The notes under the pieces: model-generated | Told to the model about the DNA's origin: nothing | Seen by the model: the letters and a program-made list of their open reading frames with translations, nothing else | The model's database searches: none | Program-made: the position numbers and the translations under genes | DNA from: Tridacna crocea | Lineage: Eukaryota > Mollusca > Bivalvia > Cardiida > Cardiidae | DNA: 64,000 nt | Reading direction: 5' to 3' | Assembly (NCBI GenBank): GCA_943736015.1 | Contig: OX031071.1 | Span: 42,162,619 to 42,226,618 of the forward strand | In this document: positions 31,801 through 41,625 of the stretch, in pieces | Layout of the letters: every line of letters begins with the position of its first letter | How positions within the stretch are numbered: the first letter of the stretch is position 1

Positions 31801-31974
31801 TTAGTGATCATTTCTGTGAAGTTTGACTGAAATCTGATTGTTAGTTTAGGAGAAGATCTTTTTGTAATTGTGAACAGGCGGACGGACAGACGGATGGATG
31901 GACGGACGGACGGACAACGGACATTGATTGATAACAATAGCTCACCTTGAGCACTTCTTGCTCAGGTGAGCTAA
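28847..31974 (+). mobile_element. 3.1-kb long repeat (family G), copy 2
   Basis: It opens ACAAGAGGACCATGATGGTC with CGCTCACCTGAG just inside, and closes CTTGCTCAGGTGAGCTA, giving inverted CTCACCTGAG. A GGAC microsatellite at 31868-31916 lies 60 bp from the right end. A separate element (29239-30650) is nested in it. The right part (30840-31700) is a tandem of 146-168 bp units with TGCCAAATATGAAAGCTCTA. Confidence 0.75.
29239..30650 (+). mobile_element. 1.4-kb GAGCTTCGCAGAGCGGCGC element (family I), copy 1, nested
   Basis: It opens ACAAGAGCTTCGCAGAGCGG with CGCATATACGCC, and ends in a GGAC run (30597-30613) and CGGGCGTATAA. Internally six units of about 155 bp share GGCAGAGTTATGGTTCATGT and TGCAATGCACTTCTCCATAA (anchors near 29534, 29690, 29846, 30001, 30157, 30304). 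The host element's ATTTT...GACAGACATTCTAACCAA resumes after 30650. Confidence 0.8.
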
Positions 31975-32333
31975 AAAGCACAATTAATGATAATGGTGAT
32001 TACAATGATAAGGTTTGGTGATGAATAAATTCAACATATACTATTTACAGCTATTCAAAATTTACATACTACACTGCATACAACAACAAACTTATACAAT
32101 ACACAATTCATCTGATCCGTATAAGATACTGTATTTAATTTTCAATTGGGTACCATGATATATTAAGGCTGATCAGGGACTTTCATGCGCTGCACACTTT
32201 TGTTCTGGTTGCGTCAGTCAATGAAGATATTCAATTCGTTTGTAAAAGAACAACCTGTAAAACATGTAAAGAACACTTAACATGACCCATTTTCCAGCTC
32301 ATCCTAGATATCATCAAGACATTCTGACCCTCT

Positions 32334-32558
32334 TTAATTCTTTACCAAAGGATAAAATTTTAGACTAGTCCAAATTAAAAGCATTTAGAGACGACTCAAT
32401 AATTGCTAAAAATTTGAAATTTTTTAAGGGAAGGGTAGAAAACATTGTCAGAAAAGGATAAAATGCCAGTGACCAGCATGTTTTTCTTTTTCCACAATGT
32501 TTTTATAAGTTTTTTTCTCAGGGTCATTAAAAGTTGGAATTGTGTGGTAAAGGGTTAA
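32334..32558 (+). mobile_element. Family A MITE, full length with TTAA both sides
   Basis: TTAATTCTTTACCAAAGGAT, GACTAGTCCAAATTAAAAGC, hairpin 32448-32515 with several mismatches, GGGTCATTAAAAGTTGGAAT and GTGGTAAAGGGTTAA. Confidence 0.9.
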
Positions 32559-32819
32559 AAGTTTTGGACTGAAAAATGTGGCTTCTAGAGCATACACAAG
32601 CTTCTTTCAAGATTTTGACATAGTGACCTAGTTTTTCACCCAACATAACCCATTTTCAAATTCGTCCAAGATATAATCAAGACTCACATTCTGACAAAGT
32701 TTCATGGGTATATAGAAAGAAGATGTGGTCTCTAGAACGTACACAAAGTAAAGGTTGATGACGAAACACGCATGTCGCATGACACACGCCGAACACCAAA
32801 CACTACACAATCACAAAGT

Positions 32820-32880
32820 ACAAAAAACTAGAGGCGCTTGAGCGCCTGTATCGCTCCACAGGCCTGATTTTTCTGTAAAG
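32820..32880 (+). repeat. Fragment of long-repeat start
   Basis: ACTAGAGGCGCTTGAGCGCC with TATCGCTCCACAGGCCTGAT. The opening palindrome plus CGCTC resembles the left edges of families F and G; the body is not recognised. Confidence 0.4.
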
Positions 32881-32949
32881 GTGAAGGTAAGTTTTTAACA
32901 ATTACCATTCATTCCTGCATTTTAGGTCACTAAAGAAAAAAAACTATGA

Positions 32950-33114
32950 AAAACATTGTGAGAAAAGAAGAAAATAATAGTAACCTACATTTTCTTAGTT
33001 TTACACAATAATATCTACCCTTTTTGATAAAAAGTTTTGAAGATTTATTATGTTGTCTGCAACATCTTTCAATTATGACCAGTTATAAAAATTTTGTCTT
33101 CTGGTTATAGTTAA
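32950..33114 (-). mobile_element. Degenerate family A MITE
   Basis: AAAACATTGTGAGAAAAGAA, CATTTTCTTAGTTTTACACA, TTGTCTGCAACATCTTTCAA and GTTATAGTTAA keep the order of family A on the minus strand. Confidence 0.5.
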
Positions 33115-33306
33115 AGAGGGTCTTGTTACAAACCATTTTGGCTGGGGAAACATCAAAATACAGAAAAAAATATGCATTGTGGCAATTGTTTAATTGAAGT
33201 TGCAGGATCAGTTTGATTGGATAACAAAATGCCTTATCACAACAGTAAAACCCTGTCCCTCTTTGTACTAGGTCACCAGTAGGTCAACAAACCTTTACCA
33301 GAACTA

Positions 33307-34588
33307 ACAAGAGCTTCGCAGAGCGGCGCATATATGCCCGGAGGGGCTTGTCAGTGAAATGAGTTGCATTGATGGATGGGCCATGAATGAAGAGTAGTTA
33401 TTCTCCATGATATGTGAAAAATATTAAAGGGCAATAACTAAAAAAATAAGGGTGGCAAAGTTACAAATTTTGTGAATTGTTCTTATCCACAAGGTGTTCT
33501 ATCTGTCTTTGATGGTCCCAGATCATATCTTTTATATTTTAGAAATTATGGCCCAGACGAAAATTCGAAGTGAAAATGGCAATAACTCAGAAGGAAGGAC
33601 GGCAGAGTTATGGTTCTTGTGCAATGCACTTTTTCATAATGTGTTCTATTAGTCTTTGAAGTTTCAAGATGATGGATTTTGAAGTTTGGAAGTTATGGTC
33701 TTCACAAAAATTCAAAATGAAAATTAACTAAGGGCAATAACTCAAAAAACAAAAGTGGCAGAGTTATGGTTCATGTGCAATGCACTTCTCCATAATGAGT
33801 TCTATCAGTGTATGAAGTTCCAAGTTAATAGTTTTTATAGTTTAGAAGTTATGGCCTGGACAGCAATTCAAACTGAAAATTAACAAAGGGCAGTAACTCA
33901 AAAAATAACGGTGGCAGAGTTATGGCTCATGTGCACTGCACCTCTCCATAATGTGTTCTATCAGTGAATGTAGTTTCAAGTTGATACCTTTTATAGTTTG
34001 GAAGTTATGGCCGAGACAAAAATTCAAAGTGAAAATTAACAAAGGGCAATAACTCAAAAAATAAAAGTGGCAGAGTTATGGTTCATGTGCAATGCACTTC
34101 TCCATAATGAGTTCTTTCGGTGTATGAAGTTCCAATTTGATAGCTTTTATATTTTAGAAGTTATGGCCTGGACAAAAATTCAAACTGAAAATTAACAAAG
34201 GGCAGTAACTCAAAAAATAACGGTGGCAGAGTTATGGTTCATGTCCACTGCACTTCTCCATAATGTGTTCCATCAGGGTATGCAGTTTCAAGTTGATACC
34301 TTTCATAGTATGGAAGCTATAGCCTGAACAAAAATTCAAAGTGAAAAGTTGGTTATTCCAGAAATCAGGGGCAGATAATTTTAGAACACAAACAGCGATC
34401 CAAATTCTAAGACCCAGGTGCACAACTAGACATCATGGAGATTCATTGTGGCAAGTTTCAAATAATTCCGATGGAAACTGTAGGAGGTGTTGCACACACA
34501 AGAAATTGCTAACGGACGGACGGACGGACGGATGACAGAAACCAAGCCATGACATAAGCTCTGCTGGCTGAAAGCCAGTAGAGCTAAA
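33307..34588 (+). mobile_element. 1.28-kb family I element, copy 2
   Basis: It opens ACAAGAGCTTCGCAGAGCGG like copy 1 and is colinear with it for over 1 kb, with 155-bp units anchored near 33600, 33757, 33913, 34067 and 34225. A GGAC run is at 34513-34531. It ends in a terminal hairpin, GCTCTGCTGGCTGAAAGCCA with GTAGAGCTA. Confidence 0.8.
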
Positions 34589-34893
34589 AATGCTGGTTAC
34601 CATAATTTTCTCTTTTTCCCTCAATGGTTTCTGTTTTCTTTAACAGCATCATATTAACTAGGGAATGCTTGGTAAGGTTATACAGTAAATTGCCTTAGAA
34701 TGCATACTTAAGTACCATTAAATAAATTTCTGCTTTCACTACAATGTTTTCAAAAGTGATCTGTTGTGGAACAAACAGAAGCCTTCAGTGTGTTAGATTT
34801 GGTTAAACAAATGAAGGCTAATACAAAAACAGACAATTAAAAGCCATCTCTTTCAATTCTATTAAAATTCCAAATTGTGAAGCAAAGGGTTAA
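34588..34893 (+). mobile_element. Two family A half-copies
   Basis: 34588-34685 keeps AATGCTGGTTACCATAATTT and a decayed right end. 34733-34893 has CACTACAATGTTTTCAAAAG, about 95 bp of unrelated sequence, then CCAAATTGTGAAGCAAAGGG and TTAA. The final TTAA is shared with the next element. Confidence 0.55.
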
Positions 34894-35121
34894 CCCTTTA
34901 CAACACAACAACATTTTAGACCTTTCCAAATTGAAAGCATTTGCAAACACATTCATAGTGGCCCAAATGATACACATGTTCTTTAATCGGTCAGAAAACT
35001 TTGTGGGAAAAGTAAAGGAAAAAATGCTAGTTACCAGCATTTTCTCCTTTTCTCCACAATGTTTTCAAAAGACTTATTTCTCAGGGTCGTTAAAATTCAG
35101 GAATGTGTAGTAAAGGGTTAA
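34890..35121 (+). mobile_element. Family A MITE, full length with TTAA both sides
   Basis: TTAACCCTTTACAACACAAC, TTTCCAAATTGAAAGCATTT, hairpin 35000-35070, GGGTCGTTAAAATTCAGG and GTAGTAAAGGGTTAA. Confidence 0.92.
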
Positions 35122-35189
35122 ATATCATTCCTACTACTACTACAGTTAACAATTGATGATGAAAAAAGACATTTCCATAGAACATGTCA

Positions 35190-35265
35190 ACAGTATATGT
35201 TGTTTTCTACTATAGTTGATTAACAGACAAAACATTTCTATTTTATACAACTATTTATATCTAGG
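35190..35265 (-). pseudogene. Remnant of a second B-box gene 3' end
   Basis: CAGTATATGTTGTTTTCTAC, TATAGTTGATTAACAGACAA and AACATTTCTATTTTAT match 35840-35895 (CAGTATGTGTTGTTTTCTAC, TGTAGAACTTTGATAAACTG, ACAAAACATTTCTTTTA), which encodes the C terminus of the intact gene. I infer an old tandem copy, now reduced to its last exon edge. Confidence 0.65.
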
Positions 35266-35361
35266 ATCAAACTTTATGTTCCATGCAGGCTGATCTTGAT
35301 CTACACAATGTACAGTAATACATAAACGTTGCTGGGAGTTGAGGACAAAAAAAAAAAATTG

Positions 35362-35432
35362 GAGCCAGCGAGACTTGAACATAAGACCTCCAGGACACAA
35401 GTCCTACACATTACCACTGAGCCACACAGGAT
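35362..35432 (-). repeat. tRNA-like SINE head, minus strand
   Basis: On the minus strand: GGCTCAGTGGTAATGTGTAG (A box), GGACTTGTGTCCTGGAGGTC, and TTCAAGTCTCGCTGG (B box). No SINE body follows. Confidence 0.5.
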
Positions 35433-35529
35433 CATGATAGTAATTTAACAAATCTACTATTTTCACAATGTCTCCTATTAAATGTTGCTGAAATCACAAA
35501 ACTTTTCATTGAATGGAGATAAAATATTG

Positions 35530-35640
35530 CGAGAGCAGAAGATATTGCTAGTTAGAACATTTTCTCCTTTTCCCACAGTGTTTTCAAAATCTTTCTCTGT
35601 TAGGATAGTGAAAGGTCGGGATTGTGTGGTAAAGAGTTAA
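35530..35640 (+). mobile_element. Family A MITE, right half
   Basis: TTGCTAGTTAGAACATTTTC, TTTTCCCACAGTGTTTTCAA, AAGGTCGGGATTGTGTGG and TAAAGAGTTAA. It lies in the 3' flank of the B-box gene. Confidence 0.75.
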
Positions 35641-35670
35641 AGTTAAAATGATAAATTCTGTCTTTGATAT

Positions 35671-35786
35671 TGGAGAAAACATTGTGGGAAAAGAAGTAAC
35701 CAGCATTTTCTTCTTTTTCCACAATGTTTCACAAACAATTCTTCTTCAGGGTCATTAAAAGTCAAGTTGGTGTAGTAAAGGGTTAA
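35671..35786 (+). mobile_element. Family A MITE, right half
   Basis: GAAAACATTGTGGGAAAAGA, AGTAACCAGCATTTTCTTCT, GGGTCATTAAAAGTCAAG and GTAGTAAAGGGTTAA, ending 52 bp past the stop codon of the B-box gene. Confidence 0.8.
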
Positions 35787-35837
35787 AAACACAAAACAGT
35801 GTGGTACAAGATTAAATAGACTTACCCTTACAGCAGG

Positions 35838-37616
35838 TCACCAGTATGTGTTGTTTTCTACTGTAGAACTTTGATAAACTGACAAAACATTTCTTTTAGA
35901 TGATAACCTAAAATGGCTGATATAAAGTTTGTTTTCTGTTTCACAATATGTCACTGACAGTGGACCTTCCATTCCTTGTGTTTGATCCAGTAATATTTGT
36001 ATGGGTCTACACTGTGTAGATATCTGGTGTATGTTGTGTGAGCCACATCCAGCTATATAAATATTATCATATCTATCTACAGTCAGACCATATGGACACT
36101 TCAGGTTAGTATCTCTGTAAACATTTTGAACTTTACCCTTGAAATCAACACTTGTCACAGTGTTTGTCCCACAGTCACTAACAAATAGTGTAGACTTGGA
36201 ATTACTAAGACAAATATAACAGGGACGTTTAAACAGAGGTTGTCCATTTTGGTCCTTAGAAAATGTTTTCAATATTTCTCCATGTAGACTGATTAATTTA
36301 ACAGCAGGTTCTGGTGTAACAAATGACACAAATAATTGATTATCATTAAAAATAATTCCTCTACAGTCTCCATTAACTTGAAGTTCTTTGTTTACAGTCA
36401 AAGTCTGTCCAACATTTACAAAAACTAATTTATTGTTACATGTAATGACAAGCTGACTTTTATCAACACAAGTAACATCGCATGGTTGTGTGGAAAGTTT
36501 TAGATAAGATAGAATACTGTTACTGTCAACATTTACAAGTTTTACACTGGAGTTGTGATAATCTGTTAGAACTATTCTGTATAGATCTATCATTACACTG
36601 CCCGTAATCATACAGTTATATTGATCTTTTGAATGTTTAACATTGATTTGTCCTACATAACTGGCTCTAACAGATTTGGGATCTTTGTTGACAATCTTTA
36701 CGTTTTCTTTTTCTTTTCTCTCCATTTTTGTTTTTCCTCCCTCCTTCTCTCTATCCACTAATGTACCAAGATTGCACATAGATTGAAGTAAATGCAGCAT
36801 TTCCTCATTTTTGTGAAACTGATAATTTCTAATTTTGTTTTGACTGGATATGTCCGCCATTTTGTGTTCTATGTCAGAAATCAGAGTTTCAGCTTTCTTT
36901 GCAGAAATCACCAACTGTCGCTGTTGTTTGTATTGTTTATGTTTGTCTAAGTTAGAGACAATTTCATTGATGTCTGTGGTCATTGTATCACACGTTGTAG
37001 ACACAGTTTGAGTAGCTTTTGTATCAAACTCCTTCACATCCTGAGCTTCCTTCAAAATGGTTGTTTCCATGGAATCTAGAAGGTTGTTGATTTCTGTACG
37101 TAAGGATTTCACATCTGATACAAACTGGGTGTGCACTGTTTGTAAGTCTTGACTGTGTCTTGTGGAAGTTTTCTTTATATCTTTTAACTGCTGTAGAAGA
37201 CTTGATAATTTCTCTGTTAAAGTTGTATACTCTGGACTTGTCTCAAAGTCTTGTGCAATATCATCTATATATTTAACGGTACAATTCTTGTGCTCCAGAG
37301 TAATACAAACTGTGCAGTAAAAGTTCTTATGAATCTTACAATAGTACTCCAAATTTTTCCCTTTGTGTTTAGAACACTCATTTTGCTGTGCTGAAGTAAG
37401 TTTCTGTGAAGGTATCTCGTCCCCCGATAATAACTTGTGATTTCTTGATAATTTAAACAGTTTATGAGCAGAAGAACAATTGTCACAGAAATATTCGTCA
37501 CACTCCACACAATAATGTTTAGCATTTATATTTTTATTCAGCAATAAACAAGGATCACATTGAACACCTGTTGTTGTGTCGTCACTCCCTGTCTGATTTC
37601 GCCCGGACACTTCCAT
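35838..37616 (-). CDS. B-box / coiled-coil / NHL-like protein (RING-less TRIM-type), 592 aa
   Basis: Intact frame, ATG at 37616-37614, TGA at 35840-35838. Residues 20-60 form a B-box 1 (Cys20, Cys23, Cys36, Cys39, Cys44, Cys47, His51, His60); residues 81-112 a B-box 2 (CSKH, Cys93, Cys101, Cys104, His109, Cys112). Residues 125-285 are a coiled coil (LTEKLSSLLQQLKDIKK, later DKHKQYKQQRQLVI). A lysine/glutamate-rich linker (about 286-320) leads to a C-terminal domain of repeated beta-strand blocks (IVLTDYHNSSVKLVN, LFVSDCGTNTVTSVDFKG, PYGLTVDRYDNIYIAGCGSH) typical of NHL/YVTN six-bladed propellers. There is no RING, so ubiquitin-ligase activity of its own is not expected; scaffold or regulatory roles are possible. 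Such genes are greatly expanded in bivalves and often intronless in the coding part, as here. Confidence 0.93.
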   Translation of the reverse strand: MEVSGRNQTGSDDTTTGVQCDPCLLLNKNINAKHYCVECDEYFCDNCSSAHKLFKLSRNHKLLSGDEIPSQKLTSAQQNECSKHKGKNLEYYCKIHKNFYCTVCITLEHKNCTVKYIDDIAQDFETSPEYTTLTEKLSSLLQQLKDIKKTSTRHSQDLQTVHTQFVSDVKSLRTEINNLLDSMETTILKEAQDVKEFDTKATQTVSTTCDTMTTDINEIVSNLDKHKQYKQQRQLVISAKKAETLISDIEHKMADISSQNKIRNYQFHKNEEMLHLLQSMCNLGTLVDREKEGGKTKMERKEKENVKIVNKDPKSVRASYVGQINVKHSKDQYNCMITGSVMIDLYRIVLTDYHNSSVKLVNVDSNSILSYLKLSTQPCDVTCVDKSQLVITCNNKLVFVNVGQTLTVNKELQVNGDCRGIIFNDNQLFVSFVTPEPAVKLISLHGEILKTFSKDQNGQPLFKRPCYICLSNSKSTLFVSDCGTNTVTSVDFKGKVQNVYRDTNLKCPYGLTVDRYDNIYIAGCGSHNIHQISTQCRPIQILLDQTQGMEGPLSVTYCETENKLYISHFRLSSKRNVLSVYQSSTVENNTYW

Positions 37617-37665
37617 AATTCCAGGTGCAAGGTGTCACGTCTATAAATAGAAAAGAAACAAACAT
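37617..37665 (-). other. 3' splice site and short 5' UTR of the B-box gene
   Basis: On the minus strand, TTTGTTTCTTTTCTATTTAT with AG closes at 37641, giving a strong polypyrimidine tract and acceptor, followed by ACGTGACACCTTGCACCTGG and then AATT before the ATG. It implies an upstream non-coding exon, which I could not locate. Confidence 0.7.
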
Positions 37666-37672
37666 TAACGCT

Positions 37673-37896
37673 TCACTCATTACTAAACAACAATATTTTA
37701 GGCTTGTCCAAATCAAAACCATTTGCAAACAAAATGAAAGTGGCTGAAAATTTGAAATTTGTTTTGTGAGGGGAAGAAAACATTGTGGGAAAAGGAGAAA
37801 ATGCTGGTTACCAGCATTTTCTCCTATTCCCACAATGTTTTTCAAAGGCTTCTTTCTCAGGGTCGTCAAAAGTAGGGATTGTGTTGTAAAGGGTTA
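37673..37896 (+). mobile_element. Family A MITE, near full length, in the 5' intron of the B-box gene
   Basis: CACTCATTACTAAACAACAA, GGCTTGTCCAAATCAAAACC, hairpin 37777-37843 with one mismatch, GGGTCGTCAAAAGTAGGGAT and GTTGTAAAGGGTTAA. Confidence 0.9.
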
Positions 37897-37933
37897 AACA
37901 AAAATTGATTTTTACCAAATCTTATTTATAAAG

Positions 37934-38038
37934 GCCTTTAGAATACATTTTGTGAAAAGGAGAAAATATAGGAAGCCAGTATTTTATCCTTTTCCCACAA
38001 TAATTTCTATCATATCAAAGACAAATTTCATCGTTCCA
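37934..38038 (-). mobile_element. Family A MITE, middle part
   Basis: GCCTTTAGAATACATTTTGT, AAGGAGAAAATATAGGAAGC, TTTTATCCTTTTCCCACAAT and AAAGACAAATTTCATCGTTC. Both ends are missing. Confidence 0.6.
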
Positions 38039-38839
38039 GCCGCCCGCCCGGGTGGCTCTCCCTCAGTCCCGATAGTCGAGGTTAATTCTTGGTAGAATAG
38101 ACCAATGAGAATGTGGAATATTACCAAAAATGTACCATGAAATGACAGACCTACCAAGAATTGACCAATCAGCGTACAAGCTACAACCAAAAAATCAACC
38201 AATCAAAACTGACCAAAGAAATCAAAATTGAGCGGCCATATTTGATTTTGTTTTTGTTGACAACGAAGGGACTCGAAACAGGTAAAGTGTTTGATTTTTG
38301 TTTTAATGTTGTTTTAATGTTGCATCTAAGATACGATCGTATAGTCTGTTACAAACTGACCCAAACTAACAAAATTTCACAGGTAGATTTGTTTTTCTGG
38401 TTCTCTTTCCAATAGTTTTTTTAGCGCTTCAAGGCCGATCTGACCTAGTTTCAGTGTTGTTAATTTTGTTAATTCTCACTTAAATTGCGTACATATAGCG
38501 AAGTTTTTTGGCTTGTCTGTGATTTTTATAACTTCTATTATCATTTTACTACTTGGAAGTTAGTCAATATCAGACTATATCTGTTGAAAGATCATTGTTT
38601 AGTCTGAATTAGAATGTACATGTAGGTTAGGTGGGTGAGAAAGTGCAGTTTCTCATTTTTCTGTGACATAAATGTGATAGGCTCAAATCTGCTGTTGATA
38701 TTTAAAGCAGGCGACAAAAACAAAGAATCAAGAAAGAGTGCATGTATACAGACACATCAGTCTCCACTGTGAAGCATGCATCTCAAACATTCGGTGAAGT
38801 ATAAGATTAGACTGCTGAAGTAAATCAAAGGAAAAAAGT

Positions 38840-38925
38840 TTGCCTGACATGGGACTCGAAACCACAACCGCCCTGAACGCTAGTACTGCAGCTCTATGGA
38901 CGGAGTTAGCCCCGGGCATCTGGTC
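38840..38925 (-). repeat. tRNA-like SINE head, minus strand
   Basis: On the minus strand: GGCTAACTCCGTCCATAGAG, GCAGTACTAGCGTTCAGGGC, then GGTTTCGAGTCCCATGTC (B box). No gene is recognised between 38040 and here. Confidence 0.5.
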
Positions 38926-39227
38926 AGAAGTCTACCAATATCAATTTCACCATTGCTCAGGACATTTCGATAAATTATATCTGTACTACTGGCCTAAATT
39001 AGATCCAGTTGCATAATTAAATGTATCTCAAGTGATTAGACTTTATCTCTCAGGGACAGTAGCCAAAAAGGTGTGAAATTGTAAAATTTAATCATTATCA
39101 AATTATTTAGAATTACTGTCAATATTGTGTAGATGATAATCTTTTATCGTGTCTTCCTTGCAAGGGTTAGTGCTTGCAGAAAAATGAATTCCAGAATCAG
39201 TCAAAAATAAAGGATGACTTGGCCATT

Positions 39228-39456
39228 TTAACCCCTTTACCACATAATCCCTACTTTTAACGACACTGAGAAAGAGAACTTTGGAAAACATCATGGGAGA
39301 AGGAGGAATTGGTGATAACCAGCATTTTCTCCTTTACCAATAATGTTTTCTAACCTTTCAAAGATGAATTTCAATTTTTGAGTCACATTTATGTTGTTGT
39401 CTGTGAACGTTTTTCAATTTGGGCAAGTCTAAAATTTTGTTGTGTGCTAGAGTTAA
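39228..39456 (-). mobile_element. Family A MITE, head-to-head pair, left member
   Basis: TTAACCCCTTTACCACATAA, CGACACTGAGAAAGAGAAC, hairpin 39275-39350, TTGTCTGTGAACGTTTTTCA and GTGTGCTAGAGTTAA. Its right TTAA (39453-39456) is also the left TTAA of the next element. Confidence 0.9.
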
Positions 39457-39680
39457 CCCATTACCAAACAACAATATTTTAGACTGGTCCAAATTGAAAG
39501 CATTTGCAGACGACAAAACAAAAGTGATTGAAAATTTGAAATTTGTTTAGTGAAGGGTAGAAAACATTATGGGAAAAGGAGAAAATGCTGGTTACCATTA
39601 TTTCTCCTTTTCCCACAATGTTTTCTAAAGGCTTCTTTCTCAGGGTCATCAAAAGTAGGGATTGTGTGGTAATGGGTTAA
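39453..39680 (+). mobile_element. Family A MITE, head-to-head pair, right member
   Basis: TTAACCCATTACCAAACAAC, GACTGGTCCAAATTGAAAGC, hairpin 39559-39622, GGGTCATCAAAAGTAGGGAT and GTGGTAATGGGTTAA. Confidence 0.92.
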
Positions 39681-40066
39681 CATGGCATTGAAACCCCTGG
39701 ATGATCTCAGTCTACCGACTCCATTTTTAGCACAATTTGGTTTTTACGGTTAAGATATGGAACCCTAACTGAGTTGTCCAGACTTTTACATACAGAACTG
39801 AGCAGACGACCCTGAAATAGAACAAGCTTGCATATCTTCAAACAACAATTGTAGATCGGGGAGGGGCAGAGGAAAAAAGGAATATACAAAAAAGTAAGAA
39901 TGAATCAAAACAAAGGTATGTCTAGATGAATAGTATTAGGTCTAGATGAGAAAAAAGATCATTTTAGACATTTAGTGGAAAACGCAATTCAGGCCATTGG
40001 TTTGTGTTTGATTCAGAGGAAAGTGACATGTTTTCTTTGTTGACAGCTTATAAAATGAAGGATCTG

Positions 40067-40304
40067 TTAACTCTTTACCAAAGAAGAGAAATTTAGACTT
40101 GTCCAAATTGACAGCATTTGCAGATGAAAAAATACATGTAAATGCTGGTCTGATAAAATGAAATTTGTTCTGGGAAGGTAAGAAAACATTGTCAAAAGTG
40201 AATGAAATGCTAGTTACCAGCATTTTTCTCCTTGTCCTGCAATATTTTGAAAAGTTTCCTTATTCAGGATCATTAAAAGTCCGGTTTGGGTGATGAAGAG
40301 TTAA
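40067..40304 (+). mobile_element. Family A MITE, first of a run of three
   Basis: TTAACTCTTTACCAAAGAAG, GACTTGTCCAAATTGACAGC, hairpin 40183-40250, GGATCATTAAAAGTCCGG and GATGAAGAGTTAA. It shares TTAA 40301-40304 with the next copy. Confidence 0.9.
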
Positions 40305-40530
40305 CTCTTTACCAAATGACAAAATTTAAGATTCCTCCAAATTGAAAGTGTTTACAGACAACAAGATAAAAATGACTAAAAATTTGAAATTTGTTTTATG
40401 AAGGATAGAAAATATTGTAAGAAAAGGAGGAAATGCTGGCTTTTAGCATATTCTCCTTTTCCCAATTTTTTTTCCAAAAGGCCTCTATCTCAGTCATAAA
40501 AACCAGGGATTTTTTGGTAACAGGGTAAAG
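40301..40530 (+). mobile_element. Family A MITE, second of a run of three
   Basis: TTAACTCTTTACCAAATGAC, CCTCCAAATTGAAAGTGTTT, hairpin with a long right-arm mismatch, then CAGTCATAAAAACCAGGGAT and TTGGTAACAGGGTAAAG. GGATCTGTTAA after it repeats the left flank of the first copy (40060), so the flank may have been duplicated with the element. Confidence 0.82.
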
Positions 40531-40567
40531 GATCTGTTAATGTTTTACCAAAATGTTTTTTATCCTT

Positions 40568-40791
40568 TTAAGTCTTTACCAAACAACAAAATTTTAGACT
40601 TGTTCCACATGAAAGCATTTGCAGACAACAAAATAAATATAACTTGAAACTTGTTTTTAGTAGAGTAGGAAACATTGTGGGAAAAGGAGAAAATGCTGGT
40701 TACCAGGATTTTCTCCTTTTTCAACAATGTTTTCAAAAGGCTTTTTTCTCAGAGTCGTAAAAGAAAGCAGTAATTGATTGGTGAAGAGTTG
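40568..40791 (+). mobile_element. Family A MITE, third of a run of three
   Basis: TTAAGTCTTTACCAAACAAC, GACTTGTTCCACATGAAAGC, a strong hairpin (40668-40735) and GATTGGTGAAGAGTTG; the right TTAA is lost. Confidence 0.85.
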
Positions 40792-40945
40792 CGGTATACT
40801 GGAATTGTCACTATATGATTGCAATGGCTGCTTTCCAGTCCGACTAAACACCGAAATACCACCAAATTACCCAAATTGTTTTGCTATTGAGTTCAGATAA
40901 TTACTGATAAAAAGTCAGAATTAAATGTCTTTTTTCGTGATATTT

Positions 40946-41076
40946 GACACAAAATTTAAGCCTTGACAGAACTGAACACATTTGCAGACGACAATTTCAG
41001 TGTGCTACAAAAGAGTCAATTTCTCTATGATAGGATAGAAAATATTGTGGAAAAAGGAGGAAATACTGGTAACCAA
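40946..41076 (+). mobile_element. Family A MITE, left half
   Basis: AATTTAAGCCTTGACAGAAC, TTTGCAGACGACAATTTCAG, GATAGAAAATATTGTGGAAA and AATACTGGTAACCA. It ends in the loop. Confidence 0.65.
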
Positions 41077-41352
41077 CAATAGTTCATTAAATATCAGGAA
41101 AAAAGACAAATATTTCATACTGTTATCAGTTATCGAAACTCGACAGAAAAAATTGGGGTATTTCGGTGTTTCGTTGGTATTTCGGTGATTTGTCGAACCC
41201 CTGCTTTCAATCCAGAAAAGGAATCTGGCTAGACAGCCCTGTACGCTATCAGGCTTGACCGGTACAGTTTAAGTTTCTTGTTATAGATATCAAGTCAATT
41301 TATGCACAACTCCTTCTTTTGGTGAAAAACTTAAAGTTAGTATCTTTTAGAG

Positions 41353-41625
41353 TCAGCAGTAGCACAGTTTGTATGATACAGGACTCAAGAACAGGGTCTC
41401 TGGGCTCAGCAAATTTCTTTTAAAGGATTGATGACAGTCTCTGTGACAGGATTCATTTCTCTTTCACTGTTCATCAGTGTTTAAGTGACGGTAATGTGAG
41501 AAAGCAGCAGCAAGTGGCTCAGAAGAAATATTTTGCCGAACACTGGTAAAAGAAACTCCAGGAAGGCAGGGATAGGTGCACTGGCTGTCATGTTATAACG
41601 AAAATAAATTTGTAAATAAAATTTA
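41353..41625 (+). repeat. Type 1 tRNA-headed SINE, degenerate
   Basis: GTAGCACAGTTTGTATGATA, GGACTCAAGAACAGGGTCTC (B box eroded), AAAGCAGCAGCAAGTGGCTC, AGAAACTCCAGGAAGGCAGG and GTGCACTGGCTGTCATGTTA parallel 12875-13090. Confidence 0.75.
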
